Of a DNA stretch of 64,000 nucleotides, positions 10,769 to 21,833 are shown one piece after another. A program made the position numbers and the translations under genes. The stretch lies in the NCBI GenBank assembly GCA_011317545.1, contig WUJK01000001.1, positions 2,957,001-3,021,000 of the forward strand, given 5' to 3'. The notes beneath the pieces are model-generated. The model did no database searches. It was not told where the DNA came from and saw only the letters and a program-made list of their open reading frames with translations. Source of the stretch: Coniella vitis (Eukaryota > Ascomycota > Sordariomycetes > Diaporthales > Schizoparmaceae). Each line of letters starts with the position of its first letter. The first letter of the stretch is position 1.

Positions 10769-13265
10769 TCACTGCGCCCTTGCCAAAGCCGGTGATGTTG
10801 ATGTGGCAGGCGAGTGGCCTCTTTCCACATCGCCCAAAAGGCTTATATTCCCACTGATATCCGAGACCTCGTCTCCGCTGCGATGAACATCTGCCCTCGA
10901 ATACGGCGGTGCGTCCTCACCTGACAATCGCTCCCCTGCTTCCTGTTCCTGCACTGATCTGGTGGCATTCTCCTCTGTCTCCATTCCTCCCTCGCTGTTG
11001 GCGCTATACGCTGGCAGAAACTCTTCCATCTCCATGTCCGCCGCCGCCGCCTGTTGCGTTGGCGGAGAAGTGACGGGCTGCAGCACAACTGACGTATCGA
11101 CCAGGCCGTCCTGTTGCAGCAGTCTCTCACGTTCGTGCTGCGCCACGACAGCGACCCCAATGACATCCACAGGCGCATCGGGCCAGGTCAGCGCCGTGCT
11201 GTGCCGCGCTAGCTGGGCACCGACTGTCGCCAGTGCAAACGCGTCCAGCGTGCGGGTCCACGTCCCCTGGTGGAAGCCGTACACCAGCAACAAGACCACC
11301 ATGGCAATCTGCAGAGACATGAGGGTGGTGATGCCGATGAACACGGGCGTGGTGACGACCGGAATGACAGGCAGCGTCACGTTGCCATTGTAGTAATAAA
11401 TCAAAGACCCTGCATAGCCGTCTGCTGCGACGGCTTGGCTGAGCAACAAATCGTTGGCGTAGAAAGCGCCGATTTCCAAAGCTGCAAAGGCTTTGGACGG
11501 TGAATTGAACAGACTAAAGAAGGGGATCGAAAATTGCGCCAGTGTGATGAGGCTGTCATTCGTAGTCGAGACCGCCTCCTTGAGTGCAATGTCGGAGTAA
11601 GTACAGGGGTTGTAGAAAGTCAGCTGAGAATAAGAGAAGAAGTCGATATTCTGCAGGGGGATTAAGGAGCAAAGCAACTGCACGTAGGTGTACGTGGCCT
11701 GACTGTCATCTGCGCTGGAAAGTGCGCCCCTGATTACGTCGAACCAGCTTCCATTTCCAAACAGTGCCTGCGCCGTCAACATGAGCGGGCCGGGTGCTGC
11801 GTCACTAGCCGCAGTGCTGGCGGGATCAGAGGGGCCGGGCACGTCGAAACTGTCAGGCACGCGCTCCAACATGGGCCCCGGCACGCCTTCAGTGAGCGCG
11901 TTGCCCAGCTGGAAGTAGCCCAGGGTGGTGCCCATCTGACAGTGAAGATAGAGCTCTTCTTCCGACGAGAAGCAGCTGGCATCGTCGCACATCAAGGGCC
12001 CCGTCTCTCTGAAAGCCTCTACTTGGATTCCCATGTAGAGATCCTCGGTGAAGGTGAATGATTCCTCGACGTTCTCGATGGCGGACCAAGGCGAGGTCGT
12101 GATTCCAGCAGGATCAGGAACGCACACATCGACTTGTAAGTAGCCAGCAATAGTCAAATTCGCCTTGAACGAGGCCGAAGCACATCCAGTGGCGACGTCG
12201 TCTGCAGAAACTGCCGAACACGATGAGTTGCTATTCAGGGCCAGGGCATATGCATCTGGGGCTGTTCCTGTAGAGGTGCCGGCTTTGACGTTGGTCGCGA
12301 GCATCGAGTCTAGATCAGATTGTCCACCGCCCATTAGCATATACAGCACATGAATGGCCCAGTGAATTCATTCATGCGAAAATGATTTGTGGGCGTTCGG
12401 TCAAGGGTTTGAAAACGGTCTTCTCACCTGTATTATTAGACCAAAAGTCACTCAGCGTGCTGTGGCTCAGATCGTATGGTTGGTAAGAAAAGCCGCATCC
12501 AGTTTGCGACTGGCAATAGGGCCACATGGTCGTCTCGATGCCGCCAGTGGTTGACATCAAGCGGCTCCGCGTGCTTGACAGCACGTTTGTCTCCGATACA
12601 GCACTCAACGCACCAGGGCCTGGCACGCGAGAGACGAAGATGTCGTCACTGCCCGAGGGGTTCGACAGATCGAGGGTGGTGCTGCGGTAGCCGATGCTGG
12701 TGGATCGAGCGATGGGCAATGCCAGAGCCACGGCGACCACAAGTCCGCCAAAGCCGAGGAACCATGACAACTCGGATTTGTGAAATAGCACAAACGGGTT
12801 TGTCCATTTCCGATCCGCGAGTGCGAAGAGCTGGCGTACAGTGAGCTTCTGCTCGGCGTGGCGACGTTGTGCAAAGACGACGGCAGCTCGAGCCAGCAGG
12901 GCGCTAAGCAAAGGCAGCGAAACAAAGGCGGCTATCACGTCGAGCGCACTGATGAGCCTGAGGATGGAGTAGTCGATATATAATGGCTTGAGTGGGTAAG
13001 TATAGTCGTTGCCCTTAGCCCGAACCAAGAAATGAGGGTTTCGAGCGACGATATTCGTAAGCAGCCATGGGACAACGAGGAGAGCGCAATAAATGATCGC
13101 GAGAAAGAGAGGAAAGCGAAGCTCGCGTGAGAGAGGCTTTGGTGGCGTGGTAAGGTGAATCGCCTGGGCGGTCATGGTTGCCAGACCACCAGAAACTGAA
13201 GCTGGCCTCGCTGCTGATCGACCAGAGAGCAATCCAGATGTGTCAAAACCGCCAAGGCCTTGCAC
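10769..13265 (-). CDS. Polytopic membrane protein with large central ectodomain, unknown function
   Basis: Two exons, 13265-12428 and 12309-10769, give 792 residues. The 118-bp intron has a GTGAGA donor, a GCTAAT branch sequence and a CTAG acceptor. The phase-1 junction restores a single frame (WSNNT-D-SMLATN). Hydrophobic segments lie at about residues 50-72, 105-130 and 168-188. A region of about 450 residues with Cys and Asn-X-Ser/Thr sites follows, then a last TM (VFIGITTLMSLQIAMVVLLL) and a tail of about 150 residues rich in Glu, Ser and Pro. The layout is that of unnamed Pezizomycotina membrane proteins with three N-terminal helices and one C-terminal helix. No enzyme motif is seen and function is unknown. 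Confidence 0.8.
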
Positions 13266-14599
13266 AGCAGATCTGCAGAAATTGGAATACTATGTAGCCT
13301 CTGCCGTCACCCTTATACGCGCAGAAAGGCCCTCATACATAGTAAAAATGTGCTAGGGTCCACCGCATAGCCTTGAAGGAAGCCAAAAGTACACAATGTC
13401 AGACGGAATGTCTCGAACAGGCAAGGTCTGCTTCTGCTGCAGCCATTGGCAGTACTCCCGAGCCTATCCGCATTAAGCTTGAAATTTACACGCCTATGCC
13501 TATCTCGTGATCTTCAGGTTTGCTGCAGAGATGACGTCGAACAAGAATAGAGAGAAAGACGCCCAATTGCAGGGGAGGCCTCAACCACAATCCCACTACC
13601 TCTGCCTGCTCTGTAGCTTTTCGGTCCCCAAAAGGAGATGAGGTCCGCTTCCTGCCCATAGCGAGACTACCGCTGCATATTCTGGAAGCACCAGATCGCC
13701 CGCGCAGAGTGCTGGACCTGTACCGTTGACAGGAACAGCACGTTGTTGTTGAGTCCATAAGACTTGACCGAAACCACCTCACCACCATCTCAGTTCTCGA
13801 TATTGTCCCCAGGAAGTAACAGGGATCATGCGATAGTAAATCGTGTAAAACCATTGGTCACGCCAATCGCATAGGGTCTCCGTTCCCATTCCACTATAAG
13901 TCGCGGCGGCCGCGATCATCATACTCGAACTCGAGTGCATCTTGAGGAAGGACCGCCAGGGCGCAGATGAAGGGCCAGCATGTGTATGCAGATGTTAAGG
14001 TCTGCAATTGCTCACCTGCACTTTGCTGGCAGCAGCAGCAGGAGGCAAAACGCAAGTCGAAACCATCAATGTCATTAAGGTCGATCCGTATCGACGTTGG
14101 GCGTACATAGTAAACGGACTGTAATCTCGGTCGTCTATGCGGAGCTCGGTCATGGTGACCGAATGACCAAAGGAGCAATGAGCGAGTTGCATGAGGTGGA
14201 AAAGTGCGTTTCGCCGATTTTCAGCCCACGATGTACTATGTGGCCCTTGTCATCGGAAGTTCTATGGAAGATTGTGTCCTGCACTTATGCAGATTTGCAC
14301 TGTGCACCCGAGACCGGGAATAAACTTGTCGCGAGCATTAGCTTAGTCATGCTGCGGCCCCCTGCTCCGGTTGTTTCCTTTTTAGTCAGTCAGGGCTGCC
14401 AGGTTAGTGCCTGCCTGCCAATTCCGCACCGTCGCCGTGCCTGGCTTGCGTTTGCCAGCCGCGTACCGACTGAGCCCAAACCGCGACTTTGAGAGCAAGA
14501 GAAAGCTCCCGCATATCATCACCGCGACCCGCACCGTCGTCAAAGCAGACGTCTAGACACCTGCACAAACACGGCCAGCCACCAGTGAACCCTTGCACC
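13266..14599. other. Divergent promoter region, about 1.3 kb
   Basis: This lies between the membrane protein gene (-) and SmD3 (+). It contains exact TACATAGTA-type words at 13288-13296, 13336-13344 and 14104-14112, plus a near match (TACTATGTG) near 14233. A minus-strand frame at about 13894-14160 has coding-like codons but no ATG and is not called. Confidence 0.5.
13288..13344. repeat. Pair of TACATAGTA words in opposite orientation
   Basis: TACTATGTA at 13288-13296 and TACATAGTA at 13336-13344 lie just upstream of the membrane protein ATG at 13265. They belong to the dispersed 9-bp family described in the findings. Confidence 0.7.
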
Positions 14600-15172
14600 A
14601 TGACCTCGACAATCGGAATCCCCATTAAGCTCCTGAACGAGGCACAGGGCCACATTGTGACCCTGGAGCTTGACAGCGGCACAACGTACCGCGGCAAGCT
14701 GATTGAAGGTGCGCTTCCTCTTCCTCCCACCGACGCGACAGATGCGCATATCCCCAGCAATTTGGAGTAATGTTATGTGAATGGATAGTATAATCCTGTA
14801 TACTAACATCTTGTATCGCGACTTCTTAGCCGAGGACAACATGAATGTGCAGCTTAAGGACATTACCGTGACAGCGCGCGACGGGCGCGTCAGCCATTTG
14901 GAGCAGGTCTACATCAGAGGCAGCCATGTGCGGTTCTTCATCGTCCCTGATATGTTGAGGTAAGAAGACCACCCCCCGGTGAACTCTGAAGATTCGAGGA
15001 TCAAGATCGTTCAAAAGAACCGGATAGAAGTCATTTGCTGACTTGGTTGTACTTGGATAGGAATGCGCCCATGTTCAAATCCCGAAACGTACGCGGTCGC
15101 GGTGTCGGTCTGGCAAGAGGACGTGCAACGGTCAGCAGAGCGCGTGCCGGTGGTCGCGGAGGCGGCAGGTAA
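14600..15172 (+). CDS. SMD3: Small nuclear ribonucleoprotein Sm D3
   Basis: SmD3 is a core Sm-ring protein of the U1, U2, U4 and U5 snRNPs. Three exons (14600-14708, 14830-14959, 15061-15172) give 116 residues, near the usual length. Intron 1 has a perfect TACTAAC branch near 14800 and a TTAG acceptor; intron 2 has a GTAAGA donor. The protein starts IGIPIKLLNEAQGHIVTLEL, with the Sm1 motif and the TYRGKL strand. Exon 2 holds NMNVQLKDITVTARDG and the Sm2 motif YIRGSHVRFFIVPDMLR. Exon 3 gives NAPMFKSR and an Arg-Gly tail, the part methylated in homologues. The gene is convergent with MMC1. Identification is certain in practice; only the first-exon start rests on context (caccATGA). Confidence 0.97.
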
Positions 15173-15683
15173 AAGTTTCGACGATTTAGCAAAAACTACC
15201 GCTACTTTCTACATAGTATCACCTATGGAAAAGGTGCATAAGGAACGAAGGCCAGGATGAGTAAGAATGAAGACACCGGGCTACAAGCAACGACCCAGTG
15301 ATCAACCCTCCAAGACCGAAACGCGGTGGAGCAAGGAGAAGCGATCATCAAGCCGCACAATTGAACGGATTGGAAAATGCTGGTATGAGGCCACAAGTCA
15401 CATACATCTACGGATAATTGCACGGCGTTCAGGTCAAAATGGAAATGAGACATCGAGACATTTGCTGACGGCTGAACAAGCCAAAATGTCTGGACATGCA
15501 TGGAGAGTTTTACGTTTGTACGTATAGCCATATCCATAATACAAGTCACAGTGCTGACGCGGCTCAAGTTTGAAAGGCTTGGGCATACCATGTGGCACGA
15601 CTTTTGAAAAGCCCGCTAGATTTGCTCTTTTTGAATATCTACATAGTATACATGACTGCGCGTTTGATTGGATATCGAAGGCG
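15173..15683. other. Intergenic between convergent SMD3 and MMC1
   Basis: One TACATAGTA lies 38 bp after the SMD3 stop (15210-15218), and another (15640-15648) lies 36 bp beyond the MMC1 stop. That placement would suit a 3'-end or chromatin-boundary signal. No gene is seen. Confidence 0.55.
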
Positions 15684-17669
15684 TTATTTAAGTCTTTCCA
15701 AGGCGTCTTCTGCCTTCTGGACAAGTTCTTTAGCTGCATTCAGTTCCGCGAGTGAGACCTCGTCCTGCTTGTTGGCACCCTGCTTGGTTGCATTGTTCAG
15801 TGCTTCGCCAACGCTGAGTTCTACAGCTCGGACAGCCTTGCGTCCTTCCTCGCGAACCTCGCTTTGCCAGTACTCGCGCGCCCTCTCCCACTTCTTTTGC
15901 AGGGTACGGAGACTCCAAGCAATACCCAGCGCGGCTACAGCGCCTGACTCGGAGATGCCGTATGAAGACAGGTACATGAGCGCTCCGAGAGCTGTAGTGA
16001 GTCCCGAAAGACTAGCAGACTGGAACACGAGTTTTTGAGCGAGGGCCTGAAGGGCAGGCACGGTCTCGGACTGAAGGTAGTTGCGCGTGAATGTGATATG
16101 TGTCGGCCACTTGGTTCCCTGCTGGAAGGTCTTGGGCGCTGCTGGTGTTGGGCAACTAGAGTCGGCTGCCTGAGTCGTCGGCTCTGCAATGGATCGCAAC
16201 GACGGTAGCGAATAGACAGTCTTACCGCTATCCTGGCCTAGCAGTCCTGAGCCGTCGACCTGCCCAGCGAGGTAGATTACGTTGCGCTCGGCCCTAGGTA
16301 AGAAACGCTGCGAAAGCATTTCTGATGAGAGCATGCCAACGTCATCAACACGCCAAAATAACTTCCACCAATTCAGCTTGCTCCATCGCTGACTGCTGAA
16401 GGCTCGGTCCATTTCACCTTGCAGTTCAGCATGAGCCTTTTCAGACCAGTCTGTAAGTGCTCGGTTCAGTGAAGAGACTGCGGCTGGTGAGACTGTAGTG
16501 GAAAGGGCTGCAGATAGGCGACGAGTCTCCTCGTATTGAATGGCAGCGGCAGTCTTTCTCAAAATGGACGCGATCAAAACCCGGACGGCATTTTTGGTTG
16601 TGCCATCCTCTGTTGGGGCGGTACCCGCCTTCAGCCAAGTGCTGAGGGCAGGGACTCTGCTTTTGAACCACGACCTTTCATACTCAAACGCTCTGTCGAT
16701 ACTCTGACGGAAGGCATGTATGCCTGCGCCGGCAGTCTTTGTGTCAATTGTGATGAATGGCAAGGCTGTCTCATCCCTAGCCTCGTATCCCGGAAGGTCC
16801 ACCACGGCTGTAATAGTTCCCTCATGAGACAGGAATGGGAGGTTCATCAAAGAGGACGCTCCTGAGAGACCATCTGCAACTAATAATGACTTATGTACGG
16901 GAGTTGTGATGGGGTTGTATCTCCCAGTACTCGAAATCGGTATGTCGACGGTCGGAACCAAAGCAGCTTGTTCAAAGTCCTCAATTGCACCGTCTGATGC
17001 ATCGACAAGCGGATTTGTCTCGACAAGTAGAAACTCCAGTTTGTTTTCATTCATGCCAGGAACTGATACATTGAGCTCCTTCAACAGGCCTCCGTTCGCA
17101 TACATCAGACTTGCCGCCTCGCTGCCGCTGTCTTCGGGGCGTCGCGCCGGTCGCACTCGGATAATCAGCGGCTTGCTGACATCATGATCAAGCAATTCTT
17201 GTTCCCATTCTTGTGGAGGCAATAACGGATCTGCTAGTAGCAGCCGTAACACCTCTTTGGCCGTATGCGCCGATTCCGTGCCATGTGCCAGACCAAGGAT
17301 TGCCACACGAATCGTCTCGTCTCCAGCATCTTGTCGTAGGGCATTAAGGGCCAATTGCACGCGTGATAGGTCCACATAGTTTACGGCATGTTTCTGCAGA
17401 TCTCGCAAGGCCTCCTGAAGCTCTTTTCGCGGGTTCGAGGAAGTTTCGGCCGTGGACGCGGTGGTTGCTGAGTTCGACGTCACTGTTGCTGTTGCTGTTG
17501 CTGTGGTATGGTTGCGTCGCGCCGGAAGGGATTTGCGCCGGATTTTCGATGGGAGGCTGTGCGTGGAGAGAGAGCAGAACAGACAGACACTCGACGCCGG
17601 AGTTGTAGTAATTCGCTTCACCGAATGGCTGCGGCCCTTCAAAGGCTGCAGACTGAGTCTTGGCGGCAT
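15684..17669 (-). CDS. Mmc1-like mitochondrial protein with dynamin-like C-terminal region
   Basis: A single exon of 661 residues. The N-terminus is basic, Ser/Thr-rich and without acidic residues, typical of a mitochondrial presequence (Arg at 4, 13, 19, 44-45). Conserved-looking parts are YVDLSRVQLALNALRQD, the long central region with VVDLPGYEARDE, and the C-terminal half with WWKLFWRVDD, RNYLQSETVPALQALAQKL and a hydrophobic stretch (residues about 558-590, rich in Gly, Ala and Leu). This matches the fungal Mmc1 family, whose C-terminal part is related to dynamins. I see no P-loop GxxxxGK[ST], so it is probably not a GTPase. It is likely a matrix or inner-membrane protein involved in mitochondrial membrane organisation; that role is recalled from the family and not visible here. 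It shares a 429-bp divergent promoter with UBC7. Confidence 0.75.
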   Translation of the reverse strand: MPPRLSLQPLKGRSHSVKRITTTPASSVCLFCSLSTHSLPSKIRRKSLPARRNHTTATATATVTSNSATTASTAETSSNPRKELQEALRDLQKHAVNYVDLSRVQLALNALRQDAGDETIRVAILGLAHGTESAHTAKEVLRLLLADPLLPPQEWEQELLDHDVSKPLIIRVRPARRPEDSGSEAASLMYANGGLLKELNVSVPGMNENKLEFLLVETNPLVDASDGAIEDFEQAALVPTVDIPISSTGRYNPITTPVHKSLLVADGLSGASSLMNLPFLSHEGTITAVVDLPGYEARDETALPFITIDTKTAGAGIHAFRQSIDRAFEYERSWFKSRVPALSTWLKAGTAPTEDGTTKNAVRVLIASILRKTAAAIQYEETRRLSAALSTTVSPAAVSSLNRALTDWSEKAHAELQGEMDRAFSSQRWSKLNWWKLFWRVDDVGMLSSEMLSQRFLPRAERNVIYLAGQVDGSGLLGQDSGKTVYSLPSLRSIAEPTTQAADSSCPTPAAPKTFQQGTKWPTHITFTRNYLQSETVPALQALAQKLVFQSASLSGLTTALGALMYLSSYGISESGAVAALGIAWSLRTLQKKWERAREYWQSEVREEGRKAVRAVELSVGEALNNATKQGANKQDEVSLAELNAAKELVQKAEDALERLK

Positions 17670-18098
17670 TGTATGCCGTGGAAGTGGTGGTGGTTGTCAG
17701 GTTGAGTGGAAGGTAGAAGTTATATTGGCAAGCTCCCAAGAAGCTTGTACGCTAGAAACCTCTCAGTGCCCGGCCGACAGAAGCTAGCCCTGCGCCTTTG
17801 TGTAGCAGTTGCAGAGCGCTAGGGCGAACTGCCAGGGCATGTTTAGCGGGCCCTGGAGCCCGTCACGGAGCCTGCTCCAGCAGACATCGGGAAGGATCGC
17901 CGCGCCCGGACATTGGTATCTCACAACAACACCACTTTGTCAACTTTCAATACATCGTCACCGGTACACGCCGCTCCCCACCCTGTTATTCACTGGCTTG
18001 CACCACCATATGCGACTGCAGCATATTATTCTACTTGTTACTATTGCTTGTGACGCCCATTGCCCACCTAAATTCAAACTTCGTGCCGTAATCCCATA
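17670..18098. promoter_or_regulatory. Divergent promoter between MMC1 and UBC7
   Basis: The 429 bp between the two start codons must hold both promoters. No clear TATA box is seen. A pyrimidine-rich stretch just before the UBC7 ATG is the likely leader. Confidence 0.5.
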
Positions 18099-18680
18099 AT
18101 GACATCCACAGCACAACGCCGGCTGTTGCAAGAGTACCGGATGCTCACCAACAACCCACCGGATGGCATCACTGCTGGTCCCATCTCAGAAGATGACCTT
18201 TTGAACTGGCAAGCCCTGATTCAAGGTCCCGAAGGGACACCCTTTGAAGGCGGTGTCTTTCCTGCCGAGTTGAAGTTCCCCAGCGACTACCCATTGTCGC
18301 CGCCGACGATGAAGTTCCTGGGCGAAATATGGCACCCAAACGGTATGTTCCACACCATACGATGGATGAGTGGGCTCAGTTACTCCCTAGGTGTACAACT
18401 CTAACTGTTTACTGTTGCTCTATTAGTGTACCCAACCGGTCTAGTTTGCATATCGATCCTCCACCCAGCTGGTGACGACCCAAACCACTACGAGCACGCA
18501 TCAGAACGCTGGTCGCCCATTCAATCAGTAGAAAAGATCCTGCTATCTGTCATGAATCTTCTGGCCGAGCCAAATGATGAGAGCCCTGCCAATGTCGACG
18601 CGGCGAAGATGTGGCGCGACCGCCGAGAAGAGTACGACAAGAAGGTCCGTGACAGTGTTCGGCGGTCATTGGGGCTTTGA
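18099..18680 (+). CDS. UBC7: Ubiquitin-conjugating enzyme E2 G2-type (Ubc7)
   Basis: Ubc7 is the E2 that accepts ubiquitin from E1 and works with ER-membrane E3 ligases in ER-associated degradation. Two exons (18099-18342, 18427-18680) give 165 residues, the same length as yeast Ubc7. The intron has a GTATGT donor, TCTAAC branch and TTAG acceptor. Visible features are the start TAQRRLLQEYRMLTNNPPDG, the FPSDYPLSPPTMKF strand, HPN-VYPTGLVCISILH with catalytic Cys89, and the 13-residue acidic loop after the active site (DDPNHYEHASERW) that marks the Ubc7/UBE2G2 class. A typical C-terminal helix ends KKVRDSVRRSLGL. The start is fixed by the family N-terminus. Confidence 0.97.
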
Positions 18681-20285
18681 AAAGACAGCGGCTACACGAC
18701 CATACCATGTGGGAATACGAATATTTGTGTTAAACAGCTCAGCGTCTCGTTAATTTTCCGACGTGAAAGAAGGAAAGAGCTCTGCATAATTTAGATGATT
18801 TATCATTATCGCAAAAGATGCACTTATGCCACGGCTCCATACAAATGTTTTACACAGGCTTCACGCGGCGATGCATGCTCGTCGAGTGTTATGGACGGTA
18901 TAGGTCATCTTGCGGCTTTGTGCGCGCAGACTGTAGCGATGGGCCTCGCCAGGAGCAGGAAGGTACGCTTGCTCAAAATCAACTATTATGAGAAGCCAGG
19001 GACAACGAAACAGGCAACGGTAGGCAGTGGACACCCACCGCTTGGGGGTTATGCTGAATCTCCCAGACCATAAACCACCACCTCCTCCAGTGGTACGTGA
19101 GCTTTTTTGGGTGAAAGGTCGAGAACGAGGCATGACAGGGTCCACCGAATGCACACTATCATTGAGGTCGCGTAAGTTAAATGGAGATTCTATTCTGGGA
19201 TTTAGTACAAGCGAAGTGAACAAACGCAAAGATGTCATCCTTACCGATGTTCTTTGCATTCTGAGTCTGACGAAGCCTTCAATCCAACCTGCTGCTTTTC
19301 ACTTGTTTCGTGGTCGCTTTTCGTTGCTAGATGACGGGGCTTTTGGGACAGGCCGAGTAACTCTGCGCCCCAGGCGTCGCCAACCTCAGTTCACTGACAG
19401 AGTTTGCGATTTCGGCCTTTAATGACAACATTGCAACAACATCAGTCGGTCCCAAATTTTTGTCATCGTGAACGCGCAAGCATGCTGACCTGTTTGGACT
19501 GAGGTATCCACTCTACCAATCCAAACATGGCTATTTTGAGCTGATTCGTTGTCCAACAGGTCTTACTACCGTGGCCATCCCAAGGGTAGTTCTCTGACAT
19601 ACCACATCCTCACGTCTGACGCCCCGCAGCCAGAGTAACAATCGAGAGGCAGGATCTCGCCCGTCACGGTATTCGTCGTTTTCTGAGAGACCATAGACTG
19701 TGCCCAACACAATACTTTCCGTTGGAATAGGTGTTGGCGACGCACGTGCTTGATTAAGATGCACACTCAGGTCCTGATTTAGACTAATCATTGTTGAGGT
19801 CTGACCCGTGGACATGGCCAGCTGGGAGTGGTTCACAGATCAAATCTGACTCCATTGGAAGATATCGGCAATATATACATCAAACTGAGGTCGTGGGAAG
19901 ACAGAACAAGTCGAAGGTTTTATTATAAAGCCTCTATCCTGGCATACCCTTTAATTCATCATCTACATCTTCATCTTCTTCACCAAGCAGCATTGTCCTT
20001 GTCTCGTCTTCTCTGTTCTTCTCGCAACTTTCGAATCTCATTTCCTGAAATCTTCGTATAAAAGCTCTCACATCGTCTGTTTTTCCTTATCTTTTATTGA
20101 TCTCGATATCAAACTACATCTCAGCAGTAACACAGCTCTCAAGTTCAGCACGAAACAGTCACTCTGCTGGAGGCATCTTGACGGCTCTTCAACGATTCTC
20201 TTTTGTTCCTGGTCTCCTTTTTATCAGCGTTTTTCTCCTAATTTAGTTTCTGTCCCTGTTTTTTCAACGACGCCAATTACTCAAG
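18681..20285. other. Intergenic, about 1.6 kb, including promoter and leader of the secreted protein gene
   Basis: No gene is recognised. The last 350 bp is strongly pyrimidine-rich (many CTT/TCT blocks), like leaders of highly expressed fungal genes. A TATA box candidate lies at 20057. Confidence 0.55.
20057..20064 (+). promoter_or_regulatory. TATA box candidate for the secreted protein gene
   Basis: TATAAAAG lies 229 bp before the ATG, inside a pyrimidine-rich stretch. This predicts a long leader. A second TATAAAG sits further upstream near 19924. Confidence 0.4.
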
Positions 20286-21833
20286 ATGCGTTCCTCGAGC
20301 GTGGCTGTTCTTGCGGCATTCTTCATTGCCCAGGGAACCATGGCAGTCCCATTTCATGCGAACTCAGAGGGCATGGCAGAGGCTCGCGAACTATCCTCCG
20401 CATATGCTCAGGTTCCGGAGTCGGCCTTTGTTGAGCACTCTGATTTTGCACAAGCAGGCCACCATGGCGACCGTGACAGCCAAGGCGGAAGCCGCAACGG
20501 CAACCCCAACCCCAATGTCTATGGCAATGTCCATGGCAATGGCGGTAAGGAGGGCGATGACCAGCACGGCAGGAGAAGCATGGACAATGGCCCGTCTTCC
20601 TCGGGCCATTCTGGTAGTCCGGGTGAAGGAGGCATGTCGTCTTTTTTGCATGGCCAGGGCTCCTCAGGCAGCGGCTCTTCCGGTCCTCCGAGCCCAAGCA
20701 ATGGCGGCGAGCGCCAGGGATCTGGCCATGAGGGTCGCGCAGAAGGACACTCTGGAAATGGACCTTCCACAAGCAAGCCGCCAAGCCACAACCAGGGCGC
20801 GGGCTCTGTGGAGAAAAGTGGCTTTACGCGCCAGGGGAAGGACGGCCAGGACGGATCGGGCGAGCATACTCGTAATGAAGAACGTATGACGAACAACCAT
20901 CACGGCCAGGGCTCGTCAGGCAAGGGCTCGTCAGACAAGGGCTCCTTGGAGCATGATAGTCAGGCCCCTGTGGGCAAGGACAATGACCAAAAGGGCCCCA
21001 GCAAGCAAGCTCATGGAGCAGAACATATGACTAGCAACAACCGCAACCAAGGCTCACCAGGCAAGGTCGGCTCCTCGGGCAATAACGGTCAGAAGGGTCA
21101 CGGGAACCATGCTCGCGAAGCAGTGCACTCTGGACAAGACATGGCCGGCAACGACAACCAGCAAGGTTCAGAGTCCTCAGGACACCGTTCTTCAGGCCAT
21201 GGCCCCTCCGGAAAGGCAGGTTCCCTGCGCCCCGAGGGTGGCCATCAGAAGTGGTCTCGCAAGCAAGCTCATGGCGAAGGACACTTTACTGGAGGCGAGC
21301 CTGGCACCAATCAGGGCTCGGGCCCGCCAGGCCAGTCGTCCAACTCGAATGAGGGAGGTTACTCTGCGCCATCGAACAACCAAGGCCCTTCAGGCCAAGC
21401 ATCCTATGGAAAGGGCTCCTCGGGACATGCCCAACGGGACGCTCAGGGCCACGGCGGTGGTCGCGGCTACAGCGGTTACTTCAATGGCGGCGGTGATGGC
21501 GAGAGCTTCAGCCAAGGAGGCGGTATGGACCAGGACCAAAACCAGGGTCCGGCTGGAATGTCGTGCTCGGGTGGCCGTGGCGGCTCCATGCCTCGAGGTG
21601 TCTGCATGAGCGGCAGCGGCTCGCAAGGAGGTCCTTCGATGGGAATGCACTTCCAGGACGGCTTTGGCGGATTTGCTCGCGAGGATGCAGTAGTTGGTGG
21701 TCCAGACGGCCCCTACGAACCGCATGTCGGCGGCAACCGACCTCAGGATGGTGAGGATCAGGGACACGGTAGCTACGGTTCTTCTAGCCAATACTCCCAG
21801 TCCCATGACCAGGAGGGCGAGGGCTTTGAGTGA
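20286..21833 (+). CDS. Secreted Gly/Ser/His/Gln-rich low-complexity protein
   Basis: One exon of 515 residues to the first stop. A clear signal peptide (MRSSSVAVLAAFFIAQGTMA) precedes a mature chain made almost entirely of Gly, Ser, His, Gln, Asn, Lys and Pro in loose repeats such as HGQGSSGKGSS, KQAHG and NQGSG. Only two Cys are visible in the mature part, near residues 426 and 439 (SCSGGRGG and RGVCMSG). The chain should be disordered, extracellular or wall-associated, and very hydrophilic. I know no enzyme family like it. After the TGA at 21831-21833 the same frame stays open for 27 more codons of matching composition up to a TGA at 21915-21917, so the original protein may have been longer or the stop may be leaky. 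Confidence 0.75.
   Translation: MRSSSVAVLAAFFIAQGTMAVPFHANSEGMAEARELSSAYAQVPESAFVEHSDFAQAGHHGDRDSQGGSRNGNPNPNVYGNVHGNGGKEGDDQHGRRSMDNGPSSSGHSGSPGEGGMSSFLHGQGSSGSGSSGPPSPSNGGERQGSGHEGRAEGHSGNGPSTSKPPSHNQGAGSVEKSGFTRQGKDGQDGSGEHTRNEERMTNNHHGQGSSGKGSSDKGSLEHDSQAPVGKDNDQKGPSKQAHGAEHMTSNNRNQGSPGKVGSSGNNGQKGHGNHAREAVHSGQDMAGNDNQQGSESSGHRSSGHGPSGKAGSLRPEGGHQKWSRKQAHGEGHFTGGEPGTNQGSGPPGQSSNSNEGGYSAPSNNQGPSGQASYGKGSSGHAQRDAQGHGGGRGYSGYFNGGGDGESFSQGGGMDQDQNQGPAGMSCSGGRGGSMPRGVCMSGSGSQGGPSMGMHFQDGFGGFAREDAVVGGPDGPYEPHVGGNRPQDGEDQGHGSYGSSSQYSQSHDQEGEGFE

Noticed and set aside
13894..14160. Minus-strand frame with coding-like codons (IRIDLNDIDGFDLRFAS)
   Set aside because: No ATG in frame, poly-Cys from a CTG repeat, and no matching upstream exon found. 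Too weak to call.
20519..20903. Long antisense frames under the secreted protein gene
   Set aside because: They mirror the Gly/Ser/His-rich repeats of the sense strand and lack a signal or domain; shadows.
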